Assembly (NCBI GenBank): GCA_026184775.1
Contig: JANCYW010000011.1
Location: 62,001-126,000 of the forward strand
DNA: 64,000 nucleotides
Origin: Cyanidium caldarium
Taxonomy: Eukaryota > Rhodophyta > Bangiophyceae > Cyanidiales > Cyanidiaceae
Reading direction: 5' to 3'
Shown: positions 11,061-19,861 of the stretch, piece by piece
How the letters are laid out: each line of letters starts with the position of its first letter
Numbering within the stretch: the first letter of the stretch is position 1
The notes under the pieces: generated by a model
The model's input: the letters and a program-made list of their open reading frames with translations, nothing else
What the model was told of the DNA's origin: nothing
The model's database searches: none
Program-made: the position numbers and the translations under genes

Positions 11061-11909
11061 ATGGCCTTTGTCGGATGCGACGCAGGATACCTGATCCTGA
11101 AGAGGCAAGTGCCACAAGCGCTATACGGTACCTGTCCCGCTTCTACCACCCGTGTTCAGGTCCTCAACGACCGCAAACGTGGGCGTCGTCTGCAACGAGG
11201 CGCTCGGTTGCGGCTGGCGACGGAGGTGCCCAACGGACACGCCAGCGACGGGGTGGTGCGGGTGCACTGGCCGGCGCGCACCGCGGTGGTGAAGCGTCAG
11301 ACCAGGGAGACGGATGTGGCCGTGCAGCTCAACGTGGACGGCACCGGACAGTGCCGCGTCGACACCGGCATCCCGTTCCTGGACCATATGCTGCAGCAGG
11401 TGAGCTCGCACGGCCTAGTGGATCTGGATATCACCGCGCGCGGTGACTACCACATCGATGACCACCACGTGAACGAGGACGTGGGCATCGCGTTGGGCAT
11501 GGCGTTGGCCAAGGCGCTGGGGGACAAGCGCGGCATGCAGCGGTTCGGACACTTTGCAGCGCCGCTGGACGAGGCGCTGGTGCAAGTGGCATTGGACTTT
11601 TCGGGACGCGGCCACCTCAGTTACGGCCTACGAATTCCCACCCAACGAGTGGGCACCTACGACACCCAACTGGTGCGAGAGTTTTTCGCAGCGCTGGCGG
11701 GCAACGCCCAGATGACGCTGCACATCCAGCAGCTGGACGGCATCAACTCGCACCACCTGATCGAGGCGTGCTTCAAGGCGTTCGCTCGCGCTATGCGTAT
11801 GGCGGTGGAGCACGACCCCCGGCGCGCCGATGCCATACCCAGCAGCAAGGGCAGTCTGACCGATGGCACGGCCGTCACCGAGAGCACCTCGGCCGGCGTG
11901 TCGACGTGA
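11061..11909 (+). CDS. HIS3: Imidazoleglycerol-phosphate dehydratase, plastid precursor
   Basis: 282 aa from ATG 11061 (MAFVGCDAG); the frame upstream begins at GTG. Catalyses the sixth step of histidine synthesis (IGP to imidazole-acetol phosphate). An N-terminal extension of about 60-70 residues, basic and with Phe3, looks like a plastid transit peptide. The catalytic body starts at [15 protein letters not shown] and shows [11 protein letters not shown], the first manganese-binding motif [29 protein letters not shown], and the second motif [17 protein letters not shown], ending in SSKGSL. The variant HHVNED keeps the required HHxxE spacing. No histidinol-phosphatase fusion, as expected in plants and algae. 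Divergent from the FKBP-MsrA gene by 128 bp. Confidence 0.95.
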   Translation: MAFVGCDAGYLILKRQVPQALYGTCPASTTRVQVLNDRKRGRRLQRGARLRLATEVPNGHASDGVVRVHWPARTAVVKRQTRETDVAVQLNVDGTGQCRVDTGIPFLDHMLQQVSSHGLVDLDITARGDYHIDDHHVNEDVGIALGMALAKALGDKRGMQRFGHFAAPLDEALVQVALDFSGRGHLSYGLRIPTQRVGTYDTQLVREFFAALAGNAQMTLHIQQLDGINSHHLIEACFKAFARAMRMAVEHDPRRADAIPSSKGSLTDGTAVTESTSAGVST

Positions 11910-12004
11910 GCGGACGCCGCGCTGGTCGGAACAACCTCCGATCGATGACGATACCGACGGTAGCGCGTGGCGCGCGATGGACGACACCGCCGCCCCACGT
12001 ATCC

Positions 12005-14269
12005 TCAAGGTAAAATGCGCTGGCCGAAATGTCGCAACGCCTCGACGCCGCGCACTTCCTGCGTCTCCAGCGGCAGCACACACAGGCGCAAGTCGCGCGC
12101 GTACAACTCGTCGATCTGGTGCAGGTAGCGCTGCTGCATGGCCACGCGCGACTGCACCATGGCTACGCGTTCGGCCTCGGACGCCTGCGCGGCGAACAAC
12201 TGGTTCACCACCACGTTGTGCGTGTCGATGCCGTACTCGGCCAGGTCTTGCACCAGTCGCTCGGTCTCGTAGACGGAGAGGAACTCGGCAATGCACACGC
12301 AGATAAAGGTGGTGCGTTCGGCGTCTTGAAACTGCTTCACCACCTGCAGGATGGTCTGTTGCATGGTGCGCAGTCGTTCCGCCAGTTCCTGGTCGGGGCG
12401 CGCGCCATCGGCCGCGCCGGGCATGCCCATGTTGCCGGCCAGTGAGGCGGCCATACTGAGCGGGCCGGAAAAGCGTTGCCGTACCTCCTCCAGCTTGTCC
12501 AAACCGCGTTGCAGCAGCGACGGGAACGACAACAACCGCAACGTGTGTCCGGTCGGCGCCGTGTCCAGCACCACCACATCATAATCCAGCGCCTGGATGC
12601 GTTGCATCAGGCGGGTGAAGGCGATGGCGTCGTCGATGCCCGGCACCGCCTGCAACAGATCGCGTATCACTTCCGACGGCGCGGCGCCCAGCATGGCCGC
12701 CGCCATGGCGGTGCGCGGATCGCTCTCGGCGCCGTCGTTGGCGGCAGCGCTTTCGCCTGCTGGTGGCACCGCCTGATGCAGATCGCGGAGAAAGTCGGCG
12801 GTATCGATCTCCAGCACGTCCAACTGACCGCGCCCGCGAATGCCCTCGGCGCGTACCGGCCGCATGGCCTCATCCACCGCATCGCTCGAATGGAGGTGCT
12901 CGCGCGTGAGCACCCGCGAAAAGTTCTGCCCGAAGGCATCGCTGAGGCTGTGTGCCGGATCCGTGGACACCAGCAACACGCGGCGGCCGCGCGGCGACTC
13001 CTCCGCCAGGTGCACCGCCAGCGCCGCCGTAGTGGTGGTCTTGCCCACGTTGCCCTTGCCGCTGGCAATGATCAGCTCCAGGCTGCGCTGCGCCACCACG
13101 TTGCGCAGGCTGCTCTCGGCGGTCGCGCTCTCCAGCGGTTCTGGCGGGCGTATGCCGCTGTCCTGCATCAGTGCCTCGCCGAATGCGCGCAGATCCGCCA
13201 CGCCGCGCACCTCGTTCATCCACATGGGCATGCGAGTGATGTGAAAGTCCTCGCCATACAAGTCCTCGATCTGCTGCAAATACTTTTGCTGAATCTGCAC
13301 CCGCGACTCGTACAGCTCGGTGGCGGCGTAGCCGACCCGCTCGCCGGACAAGGCCACCGGGACGTACAGCGAGTCGCGGGGCGATGCAGCGCTGGCGGCA
13401 TCGTTCACCCACAACACCTGGTTGATGAGCAGGTTGCCGCAGTGCATGTGCAGGCGTTTCAGTTCTCGCAACAGCCGCTCGGTCTCGTACACCGACAGAA
13501 ACTCCGGCATACACACGCAGACAAAGGCGGTGCGCCGTGCGTCCCGAAACTGCTCGTCCACGCGCCGCACAATGCCCAGCAGCTCCTCCATCTTGCCGAC
13601 GATCTCCGCATCGAAAGCGCTCGCACCGCCTTCCAGCGACATGCCCATCATAGAAGAGGCCATGTTCAGCATGGGCGCCATGCGAGTGCGCAAGTCGAGC
13701 AGCCGCCGCAGGCCGCGCTCCAGCACCGACGGGAACGAGAGCAACTTCAGCGCGTGGCCGGTAGGCGCCATGTCGAACACGATCAGGTCGTAGTCCATCT
13801 CCTGCACCGATTTCATCATCTGCCCGAACGAGAGCGCCTCGTCGATGCCGGGCACCGTCGTGATCAGTTCGCTCACAATGCCCGCCAAGCCCAACGGATC
13901 CTCCGCGTCCAGTGCGCTGTCGGCAGCGCCGTCGCCGCCGGGCGCGCGGTCGCCCGTGGGCGGCAACAGCGCCCGCCCCAGGTCGGTGTTGGCAAAGTCC
14001 CGCTCCGGATCGATCTCCACAGCGTACAGGTTGTCAAATCCGCGCACCACCTGTGGATCACGCGAAAACCGCTGTGCAAACGCATCGCTCACGTTGTGCG
14101 CCGGGTCGGTCGATATCACCAGCACGCGCGCCGTCGGCCGCCGCAGCGCCACCTGCACTGCCGCCGCACACGCACACGTCGTCTTGCCCTGCCCGCCCTT
14201 GGCAGTGAACGCTACCCACTGGATGCTGTCGGAGCAGAGTATGTTCTCCAGCCCTTGTTGGAACGGCAT
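12005..14269 (-). CDS. GET3: Tandem-fused GET3/ArsA-type ATPase (two complete modules)
   Basis: 754 aa, twice the length of a normal GET3. Each half is a full deviant-Walker-A ATPase: P-loops FTAKGGQGKTT (about residues 21-31) and SGKGNVGKTTTT (about 402-412), switch I STDPAHNVSDAF and STDPAHSLSDAF, switch II DMAPTGHALK and DTAPTGHTLRLL, and FVCVCMPEFLSVYETERL / FICVCIAEFLSVYETERL. The signature Lys of the P-loop is kept in both, but positions differ (GQ and NV for canonical GV). Met-rich helices that hold tail-anchored clients are present in each half (NMASSMMGMS; MAASLAGNMGMPG). The zinc CxxC that joins GET3 homodimers is absent from both halves, fitting a covalent pseudo-dimer. No targeting sequence, so cytosolic insertion of tail-anchored proteins is expected. 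Confidence 0.93.
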   Translation of the reverse strand: MPFQQGLENILCSDSIQWVAFTAKGGQGKTTCACAAAVQVALRRPTARVLVISTDPAHNVSDAFAQRFSRDPQVVRGFDNLYAVEIDPERDFANTDLGRALLPPTGDRAPGGDGAADSALDAEDPLGLAGIVSELITTVPGIDEALSFGQMMKSVQEMDYDLIVFDMAPTGHALKLLSFPSVLERGLRRLLDLRTRMAPMLNMASSMMGMSLEGGASAFDAEIVGKMEELLGIVRRVDEQFRDARRTAFVCVCMPEFLSVYETERLLRELKRLHMHCGNLLINQVLWVNDAASAASPRDSLYVPVALSGERVGYAATELYESRVQIQQKYLQQIEDLYGEDFHITRMPMWMNEVRGVADLRAFGEALMQDSGIRPPEPLESATAESSLRNVVAQRSLELIIASGKGNVGKTTTTAALAVHLAEESPRGRRVLLVSTDPAHSLSDAFGQNFSRVLTREHLHSSDAVDEAMRPVRAEGIRGRGQLDVLEIDTADFLRDLHQAVPPAGESAAANDGAESDPRTAMAAAMLGAAPSEVIRDLLQAVPGIDDAIAFTRLMQRIQALDYDVVVLDTAPTGHTLRLLSFPSLLQRGLDKLEEVRQRFSGPLSMAASLAGNMGMPGAADGARPDQELAERLRTMQQTILQVVKQFQDAERTTFICVCIAEFLSVYETERLVQDLAEYGIDTHNVVVNQLFAAQASEAERVAMVQSRVAMQQRYLHQIDELYARDLRLCVLPLETQEVRGVEALRHFGQRILP

Positions 14270-15081
14270 GACGGTGCTGCCAACGATGTGATGGCGGGCG
14301 AGCGAAAAGACCGCACGTGGCCAGCGGGAACGTGCTGAAACGAATGCCGCGTCGGGTCGGCTTTCGGGTGCGAGACGTCCCTGAGCGGAGTCGTGAGAGG
14401 GAGCAAGGTGACTATGGAGGCCGCGCGAAGCAGTGCTCTGTCACCATGAGGGTGACATTCAGGGAGCGGTGGCATACGTGGAGGTCCGACGAGCAACAGG
14501 ACGGGAAGGTGTCTGCGAAGGAGCGTCGCGCCCAAGGAGGACGACCTCACGAGGACTGGACGATAGGGCGCGGCAGGGCGGATGCAGGCACGGAGTGAAC
14601 TCTTGGGTGAAGGGCTTCTCCGCTGAAACTTCGAAATGCATTGGCAGCCTTGAGCGCTTTCTCTGTTTTCCTTCTCGAAGGGTGTGGGGACGGGAGAGCG
14701 CCGGGGCGGCGTCGCACTCGGCCCACCTCGGCAGTCTCACTCGGGTGGCGCTGCCACTGCGAATCTGTCTCCTGCGCCCAGTGGCCTGGGATGCGCGGGT
14801 CCTCGCGTGCTTCAGCGACGTTTGGCATGGTGCCTCGATGGAGTGCTCGCCGCGCACCACCCGCTGCCAACGCGATGCATTCGCAACTGGTCTGTGTGCC
14901 CGGCGCCCGTGATGCTGCCTGGGCGGCAACGCGGTGGACGATGGAGGTGTCGCAGATGTGTCACGCCACCCGTTTCGTGACCTGATGGGTGCCGCTTTGT
15001 GCGTGTTTGCATTTTCTCGCGCCAACGGGACGGCGCATTGTGCAGACTCGCTCTGGGGGCGTGCTGCTCTCGGAGAGCGCT
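14270..15081. promoter_or_regulatory. Large divergent intergenic region
   Basis: 812 bp between the start of the tandem GET3 gene (minus) and the Brr2-like gene (plus). It must hold both promoters. Short open frames on both strands (e.g. 14317-14598 plus) are arginine-rich with no family resemblance and I do not call them. No tRNA-like element or repeat was seen. Confidence 0.4.
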
Positions 15082-17688
15082 ATGGAAGCCAAGGCGGGTC
15101 ACTTAACAGGAAGCGGGGTAGCCGTGATGGCGGAAAGTAGTCGCGCGACCGCTGGTGCGACCGCGGCAGTTACCGGCGACCGCACCGACGCCGCTGGCAG
15201 TAGCATTATTTTGGGCAATTCTTTCGCACGTATCCACCGGGACATCGTTGGCGCGGACAATCTACTGTGGATGACCGACTCCAATGCTCTGGACGAGTTG
15301 GTGCGGGAGCAATTTCTGTTGTCGGTGAGGAGCGCGACACATTCGCTGGGCGACGCGTTGGTGCTGGTGCCGTGCGAGGACCGCGCTGCCTTTTGGAATG
15401 ACGGCATTCGGGCGCAGTTGCCCGTAGCGAGTCGCAGCCGAGTGCGATGCGCCACCCCCGAGACGTTGGCGCTGCCGCTCCTGTCGCGCACCGGTCTGCT
15501 CATCATCGATGACGCGCATGTGGCGCTGCAAATTCATTGCCGGGGCGGCGACGTGAGCGAGACGTCGGACAGTCGCCTGGCGCGTCGACGTGCGGCCGAC
15601 TTTGCGGCCAGCATCGCGCGCTGTCTCTTCGCCTGTGCGGAACACGGGCGAGTTCTGGCACACGCCGCGGCGCCATCCACACCTGAAGCTAAGTCGATGC
15701 TGGTGCCGCTACTGGCGCAGTGGCTGCAGTGCACGCGCACGTACGAATCGAGCTGCAGCCCGGCACCGAGCACCGATCCGACGCGTGAACGCGTGGCGGT
15801 GGTGCCGTTGCCGGCGCCAATGCCGCAAATGCTCGATCAATGGGTCGACTACGACCAGCACCACCTCTTGTCGGTGCTGCAACAACACTCGGACGTGTTC
15901 CCAGGCACCGAGCAGGTGCTGATTCTCTGCCCGACACGTCGTTCCGCGCAGCGCACGGTGGATCATCTGGGACAGCGTCTGGGAGCGGCAAACGACGGCA
16001 GTGCGGTGCCGCTGCTGTTGCGCGGCCTAATCACCGAAGCGGTCACCCGGCTCAAGTTTGCCACGTCGCTGCTACAGAACGACGACCTGAAGCGGCAGGC
16101 GCTGTTGGGGCTGGCCCGCATCCACCCGCCCAGAGACGCGGACGCCTCGTCGCGGCACCGCAGCGCTGGTGGCAAGGCGGAAGCCGTCGATCAAACGCTG
16201 CTGCTGGATCTGTTTCTCAACGGATCACTGCGCATCGCCAGTGCGGCGATGGATGTCCGGGCGTGCGCCGCACGGGCGGTGGCGACCGCGGCGGCCGGCG
16301 CGGGGGAGCCGAATGCCGCTGCCGCTGCAGATGCCGACGATGGCCGAGGTGCTTTATGGCGCCCGCGAAAATCGCCGACCGCGTGGCTGGACACTCTACT
16401 GGGTGAGTTGGCGCTACGCGGGCGTCGCGTGGTGGTCGTGCTGAAAACCACCGCCTGGGCCGGATTCGATGGCCGTCTGCGCACACTGTCCGAGGCGGCG
16501 CTGCGATACCTGTCCATTCAGGTGCAGCGCGAATCGTGCTCGGCGCCACGGCAAACGACGCTCGACGCGATGGCGCGACCGGGCACCGTCGGCGCTGCTG
16601 GACACCGTCTGGTGGTCATCACACCCTACAGCCATGCCGAGCGAACGTACCTCAGCGCCATGGGTCGCGTCTACTGCGGCTCCCGCACGTTCGATCCGGC
16701 AGCGCCGTCGCACCGCACTGAGCCGGCGTGGCGCACCACGCTGGTGGAGCGCGCCGGCGCCGACCTGATCGACCGGTTGCTAAGCGAGATGCACGGTGCC
16801 GGCGGCGAGCTCACCGATGTGACCGCCGCCGCCGCCTGGATGCGCCACACCCTCCATTTCCATGTGCTGTCCCGGGGCATTGGCCGGCCGCCAGCGTCAA
16901 CGCCGGCGCCCGCGATGATGGCGCAGGCGCTGCTGCGACAACTTCGTATGGCGGGCTGTATCGCCGCCGACGACCACGGCCAGGGCGTACAGCCGTCGCT
17001 GATGGGATTGGCGGCGCTGAAATACGATATCTCAGTTGTGACGCTGGCGTGTTTTATGCGCGAGGCGTACGGCCGCGCCGGCGGCAGCATTTGGGAAGTG
17101 CCGACGGCGCCGCCGGTCGGGGTGGTGCCGCCCACCGTCCGCGCACCGATTCTGTTCGACGTCCAACGCCATTCCACGCGTTGTCGTCAGGCGGTGGAGT
17201 GCTTGTATTACGCATGTATTGCGGGCAGCGGGCGCGAGCTGCGCGGCGCCGAACGGCTGCTGCAACGCGCCTCCCACGGCAAGCGCCTGTTGGGCAGCAG
17301 CGATACTGGCAACACCGGCTCGGCCCATAGGACAGCGACACGTCGCGTGCCCTTCCCGCTACGGCACGTGCCGCGGGAGCGGGCAGCGGGCGCGGCGGCG
17401 TTCATCCTCACCCAGCTCTGGCTGCAGTATCGCGAACCGATCGATGGCCACCGGGTCGCTGAGCACGTCTTGCGCATTGTGCGCTGCATTCACGCGGCCG
17501 CCCTTACGGCCGCCACCGCCACCGGCAGGGAGGCGGCCGAATATCAGCACAGCCCGGTGGGACTCTTGGCGCGCTGGTTGGAGACGTTCGTCTCGCCGCG
17601 TGGCAGTGTGGCCGTCCCGTCAGCATCGACATCCGCTGCACCGACGTGCACCGCCGCCGAAGAAGTGTTGCTGCAGTGGACGCGGTAA
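15082..17688 (+). CDS. Degenerate single Ski2-like (Brr2 C-cassette-like) helicase
   Basis: 868 aa from ATG 15082 (MEAKAGHLTG). The layout follows one Brr2/ASCC3-type cassette. At the Walker A position the sequence is NLLWMTDSNALDELV instead of GAPTGSGKT, followed by ALVLVPCEDRAAFWND as motif Ia-like. Motif II is IIDDAHVAL (D143-D-A-H146). The second RecA half has VLILCPTRRSAQRTVDHL, VVVVLKTTAWAGFDGR and RYLSIQVQRESCS, where a QxxGRxGR motif should be. A Sec63-like helical part follows: RTTLVERAGADLIDRLLSEM, AWMRHTLHFHVLSRGIG, LLRQLRMAGCIAADD, and GLAALKYDISVVTLACFM. Residue-level resemblance is closest to the catalytically inert second Brr2 cassette. ATP-driven unwinding is very unlikely; a binding platform in splicing is the best guess. 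Confidence 0.65.
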   Translation: MEAKAGHLTGSGVAVMAESSRATAGATAAVTGDRTDAAGSSIILGNSFARIHRDIVGADNLLWMTDSNALDELVREQFLLSVRSATHSLGDALVLVPCEDRAAFWNDGIRAQLPVASRSRVRCATPETLALPLLSRTGLLIIDDAHVALQIHCRGGDVSETSDSRLARRRAADFAASIARCLFACAEHGRVLAHAAAPSTPEAKSMLVPLLAQWLQCTRTYESSCSPAPSTDPTRERVAVVPLPAPMPQMLDQWVDYDQHHLLSVLQQHSDVFPGTEQVLILCPTRRSAQRTVDHLGQRLGAANDGSAVPLLLRGLITEAVTRLKFATSLLQNDDLKRQALLGLARIHPPRDADASSRHRSAGGKAEAVDQTLLLDLFLNGSLRIASAAMDVRACAARAVATAAAGAGEPNAAAAADADDGRGALWRPRKSPTAWLDTLLGELALRGRRVVVVLKTTAWAGFDGRLRTLSEAALRYLSIQVQRESCSAPRQTTLDAMARPGTVGAAGHRLVVITPYSHAERTYLSAMGRVYCGSRTFDPAAPSHRTEPAWRTTLVERAGADLIDRLLSEMHGAGGELTDVTAAAAWMRHTLHFHVLSRGIGRPPASTPAPAMMAQALLRQLRMAGCIAADDHGQGVQPSLMGLAALKYDISVVTLACFMREAYGRAGGSIWEVPTAPPVGVVPPTVRAPILFDVQRHSTRCRQAVECLYYACIAGSGRELRGAERLLQRASHGKRLLGSSDTGNTGSAHRTATRRVPFPLRHVPRERAAGAAAFILTQLWLQYREPIDGHRVAEHVLRIVRCIHAAALTAATATGREAAEYQHSPVGLLARWLETFVSPRGSVAVPSASTSAAPTCTAAEEVLLQWTR

Positions 17689-18230
17689 CTGCGTAAAACG
17701 GGCAGTACCCTCGGTTTAGCGACAAACGCGCTGATCCGCCGTGTGACGATCCGCTTGGCGGCGATCGACACGTGTGCCGCCTCGTGATCCACCTACCGAT
17801 CGCCGCTGACAGACACCGCTTCCTCCGCACCGCTCCACTGCACGGTCCCCTCGGTCCGTCGGCCGCGCCTCTTCTCCGCAAGATGTGTGTTCGGTTTTAC
17901 GGGCGCAGTGCGGTCGACGTCGGTGGCGCGCCGTTGCGGGGGCTACGGACACGCGCCGCCGGGCACTTGCGTGGGGCAGACGGCCGTACGGCAAACGTTC
18001 CCTCTTGTCTGTCCTTCATCGAGTCGTCGTCGCCTCCGCCGAAATGGCGGCGGCATATTCATCACGTCCTCAACCCGATCTCACCGACTGTTCCCGCGGT
18101 GCCCGTCTCCCGTCTATCGGATCGGTCAGGCTCGCCACGCCTCGGCCCGTGCCCTCTCCCGACATTCACCCGCCGGCCACATCCCGCCTCCCGCTACGCT
18201 CGATGTCGCTGCTGCTGCTGCTACCGCCGT
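17689..18230. other. Convergent intergenic region
   Basis: 542 bp between two gene 3' ends. It contains a short GCTGCTGCTGCTGCT run near 18210 and CG-rich sequence. No gene, RNA or repeat that I can support. Confidence 0.4.
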
Positions 18231-19016
18231 TCACGACTTGCCCTCGCCCTCGCCGTCGCCCTCGTTCCCGCGTATTTCCTCCTCGTCGCCACCGATGTCG
18301 GATGTCCACAGCGTCAGGTTGTCGCGCAGCAGCTGCATGATCAACGTGCTGTCCTTGTACGATTCCTCACTCAGCGTGTCCAGCTCGGCGATGGCATCGT
18401 CAAACGCGTTCTTGGCTAGCTGGCATGCCCGATCGGGCGAGTTGAGGATCTCGTAATAAAACACGGAAAAGTTCAGCGCCAGCCCCAGACGGATCGGGTG
18501 CGTGGGCGCCAACTCGGTCACCGCAATGTCCGTGGCCGCCCGGTACGCCTCCAGGCTCTTCTCGGCCGCCTGCTTGCGATCCTGTTCGCTGCTAAACTCC
18601 GCCAGGTAACGGTAGTAGTCGCCCTCCATCTTGTAGTAGAAAACTTTGGACTCGCCGGTTTTGGCACTCGGGATGAGGTGCTCCTTCAGGGTGCTCAGAA
18701 TCTCTCTGCAGATGTGCGATAGCTCCTGCTCGATCTTGGCGCGGTACTCCTTGTTGATCGCTACGTGCGTTGCGTTCCCCTTGGCCTCCTCCTTCTGCTC
18801 GATCGAGGAGATGATGCGCCACGAGGCGCGGCGCGCCCCGATCACGTTCTTATACGCCACCGACAACAGGTTGCGCTCCTCCACGCTCAACTCCGGGGTG
18901 CTCTCCCCGGTCTGCATCGCCACCTTTTTCATCTCCTCCACCATTTCATCGTACCGCTCCGCTTGCTCGGCCAGCTTGGCCAGGTAGACTGCCTTCTCGC
19001 GGGCCGCTTGATCCAT
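18231..19016 (-). CDS. 14-3-3 protein
   Basis: 261 aa from ATG 19016 ([20 protein letters not shown]). Phosphoserine/phosphothreonine-binding adaptor. The nine-helix fold is visible: [18 protein letters not shown] (helix 1-2), [20 protein letters not shown] (helix 3, with the basic pocket Lys/Arg), [19 protein letters not shown] (pocket Arg-Tyr, signature 1 region), [16 protein letters not shown], and the C-terminal signature [21 protein letters not shown]. The acidic tail [19 protein letters not shown] is variable, as usual. Full length; one 14-3-3 in this window. The start is unambiguous because the frame above it reaches only a GTG. Confidence 0.98.
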   Translation of the reverse strand: MDQAAREKAVYLAKLAEQAERYDEMVEEMKKVAMQTGESTPELSVEERNLLSVAYKNVIGARRASWRIISSIEQKEEAKGNATHVAINKEYRAKIEQELSHICREILSTLKEHLIPSAKTGESKVFYYKMEGDYYRYLAEFSSEQDRKQAAEKSLEAYRAATDIAVTELAPTHPIRLGLALNFSVFYYEILNSPDRACQLAKNAFDDAIAELDTLSEESYKDSTLIMQLLRDNLTLWTSDIGGDEEEIRGNEGDGEGEGKS

Positions 19017-19861
19017 GACGCACACACCGTTGTGAGAGATGACGCGCTGACCCCTCGGAGTGTCCGATTCAACCAGTCACACACTTCCCTGGCGTCCCCG
19101 TAACAGCGATCAGATGAGCTCGCTACCGATCCGGAATGAGGGCAGCGAGAAACGCGTGATGAACGAAGGTGCCGATGTGCCGCCCTGCTCAAAGGCTGGA
19201 CGCGTGCACGAATACGGACGCAGACGCAAACGCGGCAACCGCGCGCGCAAGGCCAGCGCCGGAACGCGCGCGTCCGGGCGGGCTTCTGGGGTGATATGGA
19301 ATTCGAGTTATGACAATATGAGGCAAAAGCGGGTGGTTCTGACGATGCCGGAATGGGCACCATTGTCTAAGTTTCTTGATTGCCTCGCGCACCATCGCTA
19401 TGCGGGAACGGTTTCAGTGCGGATGAGCGCTTGCCGGTGCAACAGTCGGGGCGGGGAACGCGGCGCGTGTGCGCATCATCCCCCTTGGCGACATCCATGT
19501 CGTGCTTGCGTAACCATGGCCACACGCCTCTGTGCCTGCACGATCCTCCAAGTCGAGTTTGCGAGCCGCATCGGAGAATGTAGAGAGTTGCACCGCGTCA
19601 TGCCATCCGGCGACGCGCACCTCCAAAGCGCATACGCGCCATCCCTAGACGTCATGACCCTCGCATTCTACGCTCCCCAAATGAGATGGTGCTGCTCCCC
19701 TCACGTCCCAAAAATCGACTCCGCTGCGGGGAATGGCGGGATCCGTCCGAAAATTTTGAACGATCCCATCGACGGGCCCGTAACGCCCGCGGAGCACTCG
19801 TCTTCCGTACTCGGGCTGGACCACTGGGCCTTGCGCCGCGTGCCAGGAATTCTTCATCGAG
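19017..19861. promoter_or_regulatory. Large divergent intergenic region
   Basis: 845 bp between 14-3-3 (minus) and the TOG/TACC-like gene (plus), one of the two longest gaps. Short CGCG-rich runs occur near 19240-19270. An open frame at 19060-19908 (plus) lacks any family resemblance and is not called. No tRNA or repeat recognised. Confidence 0.4.

Noticed and set aside
12476-14338. 620-codon plus-strand frame over the tandem GET3 gene
   Set aside because: Antisense to two fully conserved ATPase modules; His/Gln/Arg-rich composition typical of shadows.
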